A stretch of 64,000 nt of DNA from JAYPAN01 sp049597955 (GCA_049597955.1 JBMYND010000001.1:248001-312000), one strand, 5' to 3'. Counted from the first letter of the stretch, positions 48,875-58,396 are shown. Program-made: numbers and translations. The notes: generated by a model from the sequence alone, not told the origin.

Positions 48875-49240
48875 TTAGGGCTTAATCTGCCGCCACATAG
48901 GTGGCGCATCGGCCTCGCTTTGGGCAGCGATATAGGCTTTAATTTCATCGGCTAACAGCCGTTCCGCCATAGCAGCAAGGTGATGGTCGGCCCATTCACG
49001 CAAAACCGGCTCCAATGCCTCAAGGATAAGCGACTCAAGCAATGTGGGCGGGGTTTGCATGCCGCCGGTCAGCCGGTTCAGCGCCGCTTCGATGCGTTTC
49101 GCCATATCCGCTTCTTGCTTGGCCGCGACCGGGTCGGCATCCAGCAAAGCGCGGGTCTCATCTGAGACGATTTTCTGCACCGCCTCATAAATCGCCTGCG
49201 CGCCAATATCTGTGTCATTATCGGTTTTGTCCTGTGTCAT
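48875..49240 (-). CDS. popZ: PopZ-like polar organising protein (DUF2497)
   Basis: About 121 residues. The C-terminal half (LLESLILEALEPVLREWADHH and LAAMAERLLADEIKAYIA) matches the oligomerisation helices of PopZ, which anchors the chromosome origin and recruits cell-cycle proteins at the pole. The N-terminal half is helical and acidic. The long Pro/Glu-rich linker of Caulobacter PopZ (177 residues) is nearly missing. The ATG at 49240 follows AAGGACG. The order valS-popZ-tolC is usual for the class. Confidence 0.88.
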   Translation of the reverse strand: MTQDKTDNDTDIGAQAIYEAVQKIVSDETRALLDADPVAAKQEADMAKRIEAALNRLTGGMQTPPTLLESLILEALEPVLREWADHHLAAMAERLLADEIKAYIAAQSEADAPPMWRQIKP

Positions 49241-49358
49241 GCGTCGCGTCCTTAAATTATGCGGACGGCGCAAAACGGCGCATTAAAAAAGGGAAGCCAT
49301 GCATCCCAAACTAACATAAATCTACAGAACAAGTGCGCCGGTTTTGACCGGCCTGTTT

Positions 49359-50690
49359 TCAGTCGTCAAGTTTAGGCAAGTCGCGCGGCAGACGCAAGCG
49401 TTGCGGTGTCAACTGACCAATACTGGCCAACAGGCTATAGGCGGCAAGCTGGTGATTGCGCTCGGCCTCAACCAGCCCGACTTGTGCATTGAGCAATTCC
49501 TGTTCGGCATCCAAAAGGTCGATATTGGTGCGCGTGCCAAGCGTGTTTTCTTGCTTAACCCCTTCCAGCGCCAATTGCGATGCTTGAATCTGTTCTTCGC
49601 GGGCGTTAATCGCCGATTCAGAAGCGCGAAAATTATTCCACGCAATAATCACGCCGCGCTCCAATGCACGCGAGGCGGAATGAACCTGTCGGCGCAATGC
49701 ATCATTGTAATCAGACGCGCCGGACACAGCCGCCAAAGAGCGCCCCCCACGAAACAGCGGCACAGAAAGACGCGCGGCAATTGTACTGCCCTCGCTTTCA
49801 AAAGCCGGATTGGATGGCAGGCCGTCTTTAATATCATAGGAGCCGGTAATGGTGACGCTGGGCAAAGCCGAGCCAAGCGTGCTGTAGGAGGTGAATTTGC
49901 CGCTGCGCGCCATGTGCTGCGCCTGCTTCAGGCTTGGACTTTCAACCCGCGCCACATCAAGCGCCGATTGCAGCGAAGGCGGCATGGACGGCAAGTTAAC
50001 CGGCTTGTCCAAAGCGCCGGGCCGATAGCCTAACACTTCCTCAAAAACCGCCTCGGCACCGCGCAAATTGGCTTCCGCCAGCAAAGCAGATGATTTGGCA
50101 CCGGCCAGTCGCGCTTGCGATTGGGCAATATCTGTGCGCGTCACAACACCGACTTCAAACCGGTCGCGCACCGCATCGACTTGCTCTTCCAACACTTTGA
50201 CATTGCTTTGGCGTAAATCCAGCGTGGCGCGCGCTTGCAGGACATCGAGAAAAGCGCCAATGCCCTGTAACATGATATTTTGCTCAGTATTGCGCAGGCC
50301 GCTGCGCTCGGCGTCAATTTCGGCGCGTTTGCTGCGAAAGGCAAAAAGGTTTTTGCCGGATGTAAAAACATTATACCGCATTTCGACACCATAGCTGTCG
50401 AAATCCTGCGCATCATTGTCAGCCCCGACGCGCAAGCCCTGCGCATCGCGAATCGTTTCATCGACCCGCACTTCCTGAACGTAACCGGTCACGGTTGGCA
50501 GCATCTCCGCCAGCGTGACAAATTGTGATTTATAAATCGCTTTGAAATTAGACCGCGCCGCCGCCAGAGACGGGTTTTGCTGCAGCATTTTAGCCAATGA
50601 TAAATTGAGCGATTCGCTTTGCGCCGGTGATGCCGCAATGCTGACAGCCAGCAGCCCGGACAACCATAGAGCGGATTTTCCCATTTTCAT
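49359..50690 (-). CDS. tolC: TolC family outer-membrane channel
   Basis: 443 residues. Signal peptide with cleavage near SPAQS; two repeats of the OEP domain with long periplasmic helices (SLAKMLQQNPSLAAARSNF; AREEQIQASQLALEGVKQEN) and LGTRTNIDLLDAEQELLNAQ in the second half. It forms the exit duct for type I secretion and RND efflux. No partner pump gene is adjacent. The ATG follows GGGGAG. Confidence 0.94.
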   Translation of the reverse strand: MKMGKSALWLSGLLAVSIAASPAQSESLNLSLAKMLQQNPSLAAARSNFKAIYKSQFVTLAEMLPTVTGYVQEVRVDETIRDAQGLRVGADNDAQDFDSYGVEMRYNVFTSGKNLFAFRSKRAEIDAERSGLRNTEQNIMLQGIGAFLDVLQARATLDLRQSNVKVLEEQVDAVRDRFEVGVVTRTDIAQSQARLAGAKSSALLAEANLRGAEAVFEEVLGYRPGALDKPVNLPSMPPSLQSALDVARVESPSLKQAQHMARSGKFTSYSTLGSALPSVTITGSYDIKDGLPSNPAFESEGSTIAARLSVPLFRGGRSLAAVSGASDYNDALRRQVHSASRALERGVIIAWNNFRASESAINAREEQIQASQLALEGVKQENTLGTRTNIDLLDAEQELLNAQVGLVEAERNHQLAAYSLLASIGQLTPQRLRLPRDLPKLDD

Positions 50691-50807
50691 ATTTAGCTCC
50701 CCATCCGCCCAGTGATGAATATAATTTGTTAATGGCTTTCCTGGCCTGATATGAGTGGCAATCCGAAATATTCAAGCCGTCAGATATTATAGGGCGATAT
50801 TGCCTGC

Positions 50808-51485
50808 CTAAAATTCAAAAACCGGCACCGGGTCGAATGCAGTCAAAACCGGAACCGTCAAATCAAACGCAATAATACGGGCAAAACTGTCACCAATACG
50901 CCGATAAATAACCGCTTTCTGGCTGCCTTCAACATTTTGCACACAAACCAGACGCCCGTCCTTGTCAAGCTGCGCCAAAAGGTTTTCGGGTAGTTCCGCC
51001 ACACAGCCATTGATAAAAATAATGTTGAACGGCCCCTGCTTGGGCTGGCCTTCGGGCAACGGGCCGGTAACGGCGACCGCATTGTCGATTTCCAGCTTGC
51101 GCCAATTATCACCGGCTTTTTCGCTCATGGCCTCATCATCTTCAAGCGATATTACCGTGCTGGCCAAACCGGCCATAACGGCTGCCGCATAGCCGCTGCC
51201 ACCGGCAATATTCAATATCACATCACCCGGCTCAATATCGGCCAGTTCGGCGAGACGGGCAAAGGCCAAAGGCGCAAGTATGGCGCGGCTGACATCACCG
51301 CGCGAATATTCCAAATTGCAATCAGCATAGGCGATTTCGCGGTTCTGCCCGCCAACAAAGGCTTCGCGCGGCACAGCCAGCAATTGCCGCGTCAGGCGAT
51401 AATCGCGCACGCCGCCCGGCTTAATTTGACATTCCACCATATTAAAGCGCGCCTGCGCACTCATTTCACTGTCCATCAAGCTCAT
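50808..51485 (-). CDS. protein-L-isoaspartate O-methyltransferase-like protein
   Basis: About 225 residues. The PCMT fold is recognisable: FNMVECQIKPGGV, VPREAFVGG, YADCNLEYSRGDVS and the SAM motif VILNIAGGSGYAAAVMAGL. This is the tolC-linked paralogue seen in many alphaproteobacteria, whose substrate role is not established; it need not repair isoaspartate. The start ATG at 51485 follows GGAAG. The true pcm slot between surE and the M23 gene is empty in this window. Confidence 0.85.
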   Translation of the reverse strand: MSLMDSEMSAQARFNMVECQIKPGGVRDYRLTRQLLAVPREAFVGGQNREIAYADCNLEYSRGDVSRAILAPLAFARLAELADIEPGDVILNIAGGSGYAAAVMAGLASTVISLEDDEAMSEKAGDNWRKLEIDNAVAVTGPLPEGQPKQGPFNIIFINGCVAELPENLLAQLDKDGRLVCVQNVEGSQKAVIYRRIGDSFARIIAFDLTVPVLTAFDPVPVFEF

Positions 51486-51679
51486 TATCTGCTTCCATCT
51501 GAAAGGCTGTTCTGCTCCTATATACCCACACGAAGCGGTTAGCACAATCGGCAAAGCGTCACAACACAGCCGGATATTGTCAGGGCGAAAATGACGCGAA
51601 GAATGGAAAAAACCGGTTGCGCCGGGCGGCCAAGATTTATACAACAGGCGAGTTTTCCAGCCCGTCAGGTCTGGTCAAT

Positions 51680-51753
51680 GGCCACGTGGCGGAGTGGTGA
51701 CGCAGCGGCCTGCAAAGCCGTGTACCCCGGTTCGATTCCGGGCGTGGCCTCCA
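51680..51753 (+). tRNA. tRNA-Cys (anticodon GCA)
   Basis: 74 nt. Acceptor GGCCACG pairs with CGTGGCC at 51743-51749, discriminator T, CCA encoded. The anticodon arm GCGGCCTGCAAAGCCG gives GCA, and the T arm CCCGGTTCGATTCCGGG is intact. Confidence 0.97.
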
Positions 51754-51860
51754 TTTTGACTGTCCGATATTCTGTCGGCGATCAAAACAACAGTAAGTGG
51801 AATTTCAACTTGGCGCATGCGGCAAGCTCTGATATACCCCTTCAACGTTGACGGAAATGT

Positions 51861-51936
51861 TCCCCGGTAGCTCAGTTGGTAGAGCAAACGGCTGTTAACC
51901 GTTCGGTCGCTGGTTCGAGTCCGGCCCGGGGAGCCA
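51861..51936 (+). tRNA. tRNA-Asn (anticodon GTT)
   Basis: 76 nt. Acceptor TCCCCGG pairs with CCGGGGA, discriminator G, CCA encoded. Anticodon loop CTGTTAA gives GTT. It is a substrate of the queuosine pathway encoded by queA and tgt here. Confidence 0.97.
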
Positions 51937-51984
51937 TTCCCGCCATTCCCTTCAAAAATGATTTTCCGTTCTCCGGTCGCCGAC

Positions 51985-52012
51985 GCATCCAAATTGGCGT
52001 TTTCTGCGTATA
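51985..52012 (+). promoter_or_regulatory. candidate ECF-sigma (RpoE/ECF11-type) promoter of the photolyase operon
   Basis: -35 GCATCC (51985-51990), 16-bp spacer, -10 CGTATA (52007-52012). Known RpoE promoters of photosynthetic alphaproteobacteria read TGATCC-N16-CGTAAG. Transcription would start about 52018, giving a leader of roughly 20 nt that contains the GGAGGG site of the TTG start. The same pattern lies ahead of the opposite operon at 59051-59078. Confidence 0.6.
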
Positions 52013-52039
52013 TCTAATGTGTTTCGCGGAGGGCATGGC

Positions 52040-53473
52040 TTGGCACAAGCGGTTATCTTTTGGTTCAGACAGGATTTGCGATTATCAGATAATCCGGGTT
52101 TGCAGGCGGCTTTGGCGCATTGCCGCAATGAGGATGCGGCGCTTATTCCGGTTTTTATTGATGATGAAAATTTAGGGCGACGCCCGGGGCGCATGAGCCT
52201 TTGGTGGCGCGATGGCGCGCTTGCAGCACTTGACGGCGAATTGCGTCGGCGCGGCAGCCGCCTTGTCTATCTGACCGGTGAAACCGCCCCTGCCCTCATC
52301 CGGCTTATTGAAACAACCAAGGCCGGTGCAATCTATTGGAACCGCCAATATGACGCGCCAAGCGTTGCCCATGACACCGCCCTGAAAGCAGATTTGCGCG
52401 CGCGCGGCCTGTTCGCCGAAAGTCGCAACGCCCTGCTGATGTTTGAACCTTGGGAGATAAAGGGCAAAACCAGCAATGGCCCGATGCGGGTTTTCACACC
52501 TTTCTGGAAACGCTGCCGCGAAATTGGTCTGCCTGAAGATTTATCGCCCGCACCGCAATCCATACCGGCACCTGATATTTGGCCCGATACCGCGCCCCTG
52601 CCGCAAACCCCGCCGCATGACGAAGCTGATTTGTTGGCCCAATGGATGCCCGGCGAAACCGGGGCCGAATTGGCATTGGATAATTTTCTGCACGGCAATG
52701 GCCATGGCTATGCCGAAAAGCGCGATTTGCCGGCCATTAATGCCACTTCGCGCCTGTCGCCGCATTTGCGTTGGGGCGATATTTCCCCGCAACGCATCGC
52801 CCATGAGGCAAGCGGCTCAAGATTGTCGCCGCTTGATAAAGACAAATTCCTGGCTGAGCTGGGCTGGCGCGAATTCGCCTATCATTTAATGTTCCATAAT
52901 CCTGAAATCGGTGATGCGCCGCTGCAAAAGAAATTCGAGGCTTTTCCGTGGCGCGATGATGCGGCGGTCGAACAGGATTTTCAGGATTGGCAAAATGGCC
53001 GCACCGGTTATCCGATTGTCGATGCCGGCATGCGGGAGTTGAAGCGTAGCGGCTATATGCATAATCGTGTGCGGATGATTTGCGCGTCTTTTCTGGTCAA
53101 GCATTTGCTGATTGATTGGCGGCATGGTGAAGCATGGTTCTGGGACAGGCTGAACGATGCCGACCCGGCCAATAATACAGCAAGCTGGCAATGGGTTGCC
53201 GGTTGCGGGGCCGATGCCGCGCCCTATTTCCGCATATTCAACCCTATCACACAGGGCAGTAAATTTGATGCCGAAGGCGTTTACACCAAAGCCTATGTGC
53301 CGGAACTGGCAGGCTTGACCGGCAAAACCCTGTTTGCCCCCTGGGAGGCCAAGCAAGATTTGCTGGCCAAGGCAGAAATTACAATTGGGGCGACCTATCC
53401 GGCGCCGATTGTTGAACATAAACAAGCCCGTGAGCGCGCGCTTGAAAGTTTTGGGTCACTGAGTAGCAGTTAG
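52040..53473 (+). CDS. phrB: deoxyribodipyrimidine photolyase
   Basis: Light-driven repair of UV dimers with FAD. About 477 residues. N-terminal antenna domain (FWFRQDLRLSDNPG) and C-terminal FAD-binding half with TGYPIVDAGMREL, MHNRVRMICASFLVKHLL and SWQWVAGCGADAAPYFRIFNP. I place the start at TTG 52040 because GGAGGG at 52028-52033 is correctly spaced for it; a GTG at 52019 would put that site inside the coding sequence. First gene of a stress operon with FAD oxidoreductase, DUF1365 and Cfa genes. Confidence 0.92.
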   Translation: MAQAVIFWFRQDLRLSDNPGLQAALAHCRNEDAALIPVFIDDENLGRRPGRMSLWWRDGALAALDGELRRRGSRLVYLTGETAPALIRLIETTKAGAIYWNRQYDAPSVAHDTALKADLRARGLFAESRNALLMFEPWEIKGKTSNGPMRVFTPFWKRCREIGLPEDLSPAPQSIPAPDIWPDTAPLPQTPPHDEADLLAQWMPGETGAELALDNFLHGNGHGYAEKRDLPAINATSRLSPHLRWGDISPQRIAHEASGSRLSPLDKDKFLAELGWREFAYHLMFHNPEIGDAPLQKKFEAFPWRDDAAVEQDFQDWQNGRTGYPIVDAGMRELKRSGYMHNRVRMICASFLVKHLLIDWRHGEAWFWDRLNDADPANNTASWQWVAGCGADAAPYFRIFNPITQGSKFDAEGVYTKAYVPELAGLTGKTLFAPWEAKQDLLAKAEITIGATYPAPIVEHKQARERALESFGSLSSS

Positions 53474-53483
53474 GAGTAGACCT

Positions 53484-54758
53484 ATGAAAATTGCCATTAT
53501 CGGCAGCGGTATTTCCGGAAATGTCGCTGCCTATCATTTGTGCCGTCAACATGACATCACCCTTTATGAAAAACGCGACCGGCTTGGCGGGCACAGCGCG
53601 ACCAAGCAAATCGATTATTATGGTGATGGCGAGACCATGCGCGTCGATACCGGCTTTATTGTCTATAATGAGCTGAATTATCCCGGCCTGACCTCGCTGT
53701 TTGAGGCGCTGGATGTGGCCACGGTGGAAAGCAATATGAGCTTTGGCTTTTCATCGCATGAGGGCGGCTTTGAATGGTCGGGGCAATCGCTTGACACAGT
53801 GTTCGCTCAAAGGCGCAATTTCGCCTCGCCGGTCTTTTGGCAGATGATTTCCGGCATTTTCAAATTTAACCGGCTGGCCGCACAAGCCCATGAAAGCGGC
53901 TCGGCAAGCGGCATGAGCCTTGGCGATTGGCTGGCCGGTCACGGATTTGGGCAAAGCTTTATCAATCGCTATTTGCTGCCCATGGGCGCGGCTATTTGGT
54001 CAAGCCCCGCCGATGAAATTATGGCCTTTCCAGCCGACAGTTTTTTGCAATTTTTTTACAATCACCGGCTGATAAATGCCGACCGGCCGCAATGGCGCAC
54101 CGTCGCCAATGGGTCGCAAAGCTATGTTGAAAAACTGACCGCCAATTTCCAAGACCGCATCCGTTTGGCCAGCCCGGTAACGCGCATAGAGCGCGTCAGC
54201 GACGGTGTGGCGGTGACCGCCAATGGCGCAACTGAGATATATGACCAAGCCGTGCTGGCCTGCCACAGCGATCAGGCTTTGGCCATGCTGCATGACGCGG
54301 CGCCGGAAGAACGCGATGTGTTGTCAGCAATCCGCTATTTGCCCAATCAGGTTTATCTGCACAAAGATGCTGCACTTATGCCCAAACGGCGCAAAGTCTG
54401 GTCGGCATGGAATTATATCAGCCATGCCGGTGCCGGTCGCGATGAGATAATGACAGTCAGCTATTGGATGAACCGGTTGCAAAATCTTGATGAGAAAAAG
54501 CCGCTTTTTGTGACCCTCAACCCGCCTGTGCCGCCGCGCCCTGAATTAACTTTTGGCCATTATGAATATGACCACCCGCAATTTGATGCGGCGGCGCTGG
54601 CCGCACAGAAGAAATTGCCGGAAATCCAGGGCAAAAACCGCCTTTGGTTTTGCGGTGCTTGGGCCGGGTTTGGCTTCCATGAGGATGGGTTGCAATCGGC
54701 ATTGCGCGTTTGCGAAAGCCTGCAAGCGCAAGATGGGCTGCCACAGGCAGCGGAATAA
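53484..54758 (+). CDS. FAD-dependent amine-oxidase-like oxidoreductase (COG2907)
   Basis: 424 residues. The Rossmann FAD motif IAIIGSGISGNVAAYHL is at the very N-terminus and ERxG-like KRDRLGGHS follows; the C-terminal FAD site is NRLWFCGAWAGFGFHEDGLQS. This family is typically encoded next to DUF1365 and Cfa-type methyltransferase genes and belongs to singlet-oxygen-induced operons in Rhodobacter. A role in fatty-acid desaturation or oxidation is an inference. It starts 10 bp after the photolyase stop. Confidence 0.85.
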   Translation: MKIAIIGSGISGNVAAYHLCRQHDITLYEKRDRLGGHSATKQIDYYGDGETMRVDTGFIVYNELNYPGLTSLFEALDVATVESNMSFGFSSHEGGFEWSGQSLDTVFAQRRNFASPVFWQMISGIFKFNRLAAQAHESGSASGMSLGDWLAGHGFGQSFINRYLLPMGAAIWSSPADEIMAFPADSFLQFFYNHRLINADRPQWRTVANGSQSYVEKLTANFQDRIRLASPVTRIERVSDGVAVTANGATEIYDQAVLACHSDQALAMLHDAAPEERDVLSAIRYLPNQVYLHKDAALMPKRRKVWSAWNYISHAGAGRDEIMTVSYWMNRLQNLDEKKPLFVTLNPPVPPRPELTFGHYEYDHPQFDAAALAAQKKLPEIQGKNRLWFCGAWAGFGFHEDGLQSALRVCESLQAQDGLPQAAE

Positions 54759-54765
54759 GCGGTTC

Positions 54766-55545
54766 ATGGCAATGAGTGGCGAACAAGACATATCGGCGCA
54801 AAGCTGCCTGTATTTCGGCACGGTGCGCCATGCGCGCTACCGCCCGCGCCGCCACCGTTTCACCTATCGGGTTTTCAATATTTACGCCGATATTGATGCG
54901 CTGGAAGCCGGGGCGCTTAATTCGACCCTGTTCAAATATAACCGCTTTGCCCTGTTCAGCCTGCGCGCGCGCGATCATGGCGCCAAGGATGGCAGCTCAA
55001 TTCGCGCCTTTGTGGACAAGCTGTTGCAACAAGGCGGCATAGCGCGGCCCGATAAGGTGATGATGCTGTGCTATCCGCGCCTGCTCGGCTATGCCTTTAA
55101 CCCGATAACTGTTTATTACTGTTTCACCGAGGGACGCCCCTGCGCCATGATATATGAGGTGCGCAATACATTTGGCGATGACCATATTTATACCATTGCA
55201 TGTCCTGACGGCATTGCCGACATCAAACATAGCCGCGATAAGCTGATGCATGTCTCGCCTTTTATCGGCATGGCGGCGACCTATCATTTTTCGACTGCAA
55301 CACCTGAACAGAATTTACGTTTGGTGATACGCGAAACCGAAGGGTCAGACCCGCTGCTGGTTGCCAGCTTTGTCGGGCAGCGCCGCGCGCTGAACGCGGG
55401 CAATCTCATATCGGCGTTTGTGCGTCACCCGCTTATGACACTGAAAGTTGTTCTTGCAATCCACTTTGAAGCTGCCAAACTCTTTGTTAAGGGCGTTCCC
55501 TTTATAAAACGCCCAGTGCCGCCCAAAAGCCGGATAAGCTTTTAA
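54766..55545 (+). CDS. DUF1365 family protein
   Basis: About 259 residues. Conserved stretches of the family: LYFGTVRHARYRPRRHRFTY, MLCYPRLLGYAFNPITVYYC and FVGQRRALNAG. The biochemical function is not established; the family is closely linked with the FAD oxidoreductase and Cfa-like genes on both sides. ATG 54766 and 54772 are both possible starts. Confidence 0.82.
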   Translation: MAMSGEQDISAQSCLYFGTVRHARYRPRRHRFTYRVFNIYADIDALEAGALNSTLFKYNRFALFSLRARDHGAKDGSSIRAFVDKLLQQGGIARPDKVMMLCYPRLLGYAFNPITVYYCFTEGRPCAMIYEVRNTFGDDHIYTIACPDGIADIKHSRDKLMHVSPFIGMAATYHFSTATPEQNLRLVIRETEGSDPLLVASFVGQRRALNAGNLISAFVRHPLMTLKVVLAIHFEAAKLFVKGVPFIKRPVPPKSRISF

Positions 55546-55569
55546 TGAACAGGCTAAAGGGGAGAGAAA

Positions 55570-56814
55570 ATGAGTAAAACAAATACAGATAACAGCCGGA
55601 TGACCGATGCGGCGCGCGTTGTGTCCACCGGCAAGGCCAGCTTGAACGGCTATGCAAGGCTGGTATTATTCATGCTGCGCAAAATGCGCGGGCCGTTGCT
55701 GCAAGTGCAATTGCCCGATGGCACAGTGCATGAATTTGCCGGTGATGACCAAGCAACGCCGCCAATTGTCTTGCGCATTGTCAATATGTCGTTTTTCAAA
55801 ACCATTGTGCGGCGCGGCAGTTTGGGATTTGCCGAAGCCTATATGAATGGCGATTGGCGCAGCCCCGAAATTGCGCGCCTGCTCTGCTTTTTTAATCAGA
55901 ATATGCAAATGATTAAGCAGGAGATTGATAATAAACGCATTTTTTCATTTATCAATCGGCTGATTCACAAATGGCGGCCCAATTCGCGCGCCGGTGCCAA
56001 GCGCAATATTCATGCGCATTATGATTTGGGCAATAATTTTTACAGCCTGTGGCTCGACAAATCCATGACCTATTCATCTGCCCTGTTCAAAGACAGCCAG
56101 ACCGATTTGCGCGCCGCCCAGACAGAAAAATATCGCGCCCTTGCCGAAGCAATTGATTTGCAAGCTGACCATCATGTTCTCGAAATTGGTTGCGGCTGGG
56201 GCGGGTTTGCCGAATTTGCCGCGCGCGAGATTGGTTGCCGCGTCACCGGCATCACCATTTCCCAAGAGCAGTTGAAATTTGCCCGCACCCGTATCGCCAA
56301 TGCCGGTTTGCAAGACAAGGTTGATTTTCAGTTCCTTGATTATCGCGACGTTACGCAGACTTATGACCGCGTGGTTTCCATTGAAATGTTTGAGGCGGTC
56401 GGCGAGCAATATTGGGCGACTTATTTCGAGCAATTGCACAAATTATTGAAACCGCAAGGGCGCGCCGGTTTGCAAATCATCACGATTGAAAATTCCCGCT
56501 TTGACGCCTATCGCAAAAGCGCCGATTTCATTCAGCGTTATATTTTCCCCGGTGGCATGTTGCCCTCGCCGGAAAAACTCTATGCTGCATTTGACAATGC
56601 GGGCCTGCAATTGACCGGACAAAAAGACTTTGCGCTGGATTATGCGCGCACGCTGGCGGCATGGCGCGCGCGTTTCATCGCCGTCTGGCCGGAGGTAGAG
56701 GCGCTTGGCTTTGATACGCGTTTTCGCAATATGTGGGAATATTATCTGGCCTATTGCGAGGCTGGGTTCAGCACGGGCAGTATTGATGTCTCACATTTCA
56801 CGCTGAGCAAATAG
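55570..56814 (+). CDS. cyclopropane-fatty-acyl-phospholipid synthase family methyltransferase
   Basis: 414 residues. N-terminal domain LGFAEAYMNGDWRSPEIARL and SAM-binding motif VLEIGCGWGGFAEFAA, with YDLGNNFYSLWLD-type HYDLGNNFYSLWLDKSMTYS and EMFEAVGEQYW. It transfers a methyl group to double bonds of membrane lipids; whether the product is a cyclopropane or a methylated unsaturated chain is not evident. The ATG follows GGGGAG. Last gene of the photolyase operon; convergent with SDR. Confidence 0.88.
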   Translation: MSKTNTDNSRMTDAARVVSTGKASLNGYARLVLFMLRKMRGPLLQVQLPDGTVHEFAGDDQATPPIVLRIVNMSFFKTIVRRGSLGFAEAYMNGDWRSPEIARLLCFFNQNMQMIKQEIDNKRIFSFINRLIHKWRPNSRAGAKRNIHAHYDLGNNFYSLWLDKSMTYSSALFKDSQTDLRAAQTEKYRALAEAIDLQADHHVLEIGCGWGGFAEFAAREIGCRVTGITISQEQLKFARTRIANAGLQDKVDFQFLDYRDVTQTYDRVVSIEMFEAVGEQYWATYFEQLHKLLKPQGRAGLQIITIENSRFDAYRKSADFIQRYIFPGGMLPSPEKLYAAFDNAGLQLTGQKDFALDYARTLAAWRARFIAVWPEVEALGFDTRFRNMWEYYLAYCEAGFSTGSIDVSHFTLSK

Positions 56815-56824
56815 CGCGGCGCTG

Positions 56825-57598
56825 CTATTTTCCTGTGCCGCGCGCGACCAGCGCAACATAGGCGCGCCGTGGCAACAAATTTATCAACCGCAATAAAAAC
56901 GCAAAACGCCGCGGGAAAGAAATATGCGTGCGCCCTGCGGCCAGACCATCGGCGATACGCCGCGCCGCCTCTTGCGCCGAAATGATAAACGGCATGGGAA
57001 ACGGGTTTACATCCGTTGCCGGTGTTTTCACAAAGCCCGGCGCAATCATTGAGACATGCACATTATGCGGCGCCAAATCCATCGCCAATGACTCGCCCAA
57101 ATTAAACAAAGCCGCCTTGGTCGCCCCATAGGCGGCAGAGGTTGGCAGGCCGCCATATCCGGCAACCGAAGAAACCAGCGAAATATGGCCATAGCCGCGC
57201 TGCGTCATCAAGGGCACAAGCGGTGCCAAGCCGTTTATTGTGCCGGTCAAATTGACCTCAAATGACCGGTCAAACAGGCTCGGGTCAAAATGCGGCATAT
57301 TGGTCGGCAAATATATACCGGCATTCATCACGCCCAGCGCAATCGGGCCAAGCGCCTTTTCAATATCGGTCACCATTTTTGCCATGCCGGGCCGGTCAAC
57401 AACATCGCCTTCAAAGCCGGTTATATTTTCATGTGTGGCGGCAATCTCATCCAAGGCGGCCTTGCTGCGCGCGGATATGGCGACGTGCCAGCCGCGCGCG
57501 GCCATTTCTTGGGCCAGTGCCGCGCCAATGCCCGATGAGCCGCCGGTTATCCAGACACAGCCATCTGCCGGTGTCATTTTTTTACGCAAATTTCCCAT
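56825..57598 (-). CDS. short-chain dehydrogenase/reductase
   Basis: 257 residues. Classical SDR: cofactor motif TGGSSGIGAAL at 19-29, NAG at about 90, catalytic Ser/Tyr/Lys in SSVAGYGG...YGATKAAL, and PG motif in MIAPGFVKTPA. NAD(P)-dependent; substrate unknown. Last gene of the minus-strand stress operon chrR-DUF6134-SDR, and convergent with the Cfa-like gene 10 bp away. Confidence 0.88.
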   Translation of the reverse strand: MGNLRKKMTPADGCVWITGGSSGIGAALAQEMAARGWHVAISARSKAALDEIAATHENITGFEGDVVDRPGMAKMVTDIEKALGPIALGVMNAGIYLPTNMPHFDPSLFDRSFEVNLTGTINGLAPLVPLMTQRGYGHISLVSSVAGYGGLPTSAAYGATKAALFNLGESLAMDLAPHNVHVSMIAPGFVKTPATDVNPFPMPFIISAQEAARRIADGLAAGRTHISFPRRFAFLLRLINLLPRRAYVALVARGTGK

Positions 57599-57619
57599 AT
57601 ATTCCGCCCGATAACTGTT

Positions 57620-58396
57620 TTACGGCATTCGCCATTTGCGCCTTGGCGGCAAAAATTCCGGACTGATGGGGCGAATTTCAGCACGTCCCGCCTTGCTGTC
57701 AAATTCAGTGCGCACCCAACGCCCGGCCTCGGTATACCAAATATCTATTTTCAAATCGCCATCCAGCCGAAAATGATGCGCCTGTGTTTGGCCATATTCG
57801 ACCGGCACCCACTCCTCGCCAATATAGTCAACCGACACGTTGAGCAAACGGCCATCTTGTGAGCTGAGCAATTTATTCTGATGAATGAAATTCGGGTTGA
57901 AATAGCTGGTTGAAAGAAGCGGTTGCAGCAAATTATTTTCAAAATTCGACGCCGCCCCTTTAATCACACCATTGGCCGTCGCCAAGTCAACAAACACATC
58001 CTCGCCATTATTATCGGTTTTGGAAACAACCGAGCTGAGCAAGCCGTCGCGCCATATTTCAGTATTGCGATGGGCATAACGAAACACCGGAATAAAGCCG
58101 AACTTAATGTTCAGATTTATCGTAATGTCCACTTTCAGCGCACCATCTTCCAGATTTTCAAAGGTAAAATATTGAAAGCCGACCCGCTTGCCTTTCAGGC
58201 GCACCTCATAGGCAAGCACACCATTTTCCGGCACACCTGCCGACCAATTGCGGGAAATCGCATTAAAATCAGCCGCACCCTGCCCCGGCAGGACGGCAAA
58301 AAACGCCATTAAAACAAGAAATGCTTTACGATTAGGAACGTGCGAAGAAATCGCGCGCCACACGCCCGAGACTATCTGTGAAACGAAGTGCGCCAT
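57620..58396 (-). CDS. DUF6134 family exported protein
   Basis: 258 residues. Hydrophobic segment AFLVLMAFFAVLPGQGAA near residues 25-42 looks like a signal peptide with an unusually long N-region. The mature part is beta-rich (AYEVRLKGKRVGFQYFTFENL) and recalls lipid-binding or lipocalin-like folds. It starts 65 bp inside chrR; a GTG at 58363 is an alternative start. Members of this family accompany ChrR and the FAD/DUF1365/Cfa genes; no function is established. Confidence 0.72.
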   Translation of the reverse strand: MAHFVSQIVSGVWRAISSHVPNRKAFLVLMAFFAVLPGQGAADFNAISRNWSAGVPENGVLAYEVRLKGKRVGFQYFTFENLEDGALKVDITINLNIKFGFIPVFRYAHRNTEIWRDGLLSSVVSKTDNNGEDVFVDLATANGVIKGAASNFENNLLQPLLSTSYFNPNFIHQNKLLSSQDGRLLNVSVDYIGEEWVPVEYGQTQAHHFRLDGDLKIDIWYTEAGRWVRTEFDSKAGRAEIRPISPEFLPPRRKWRMP

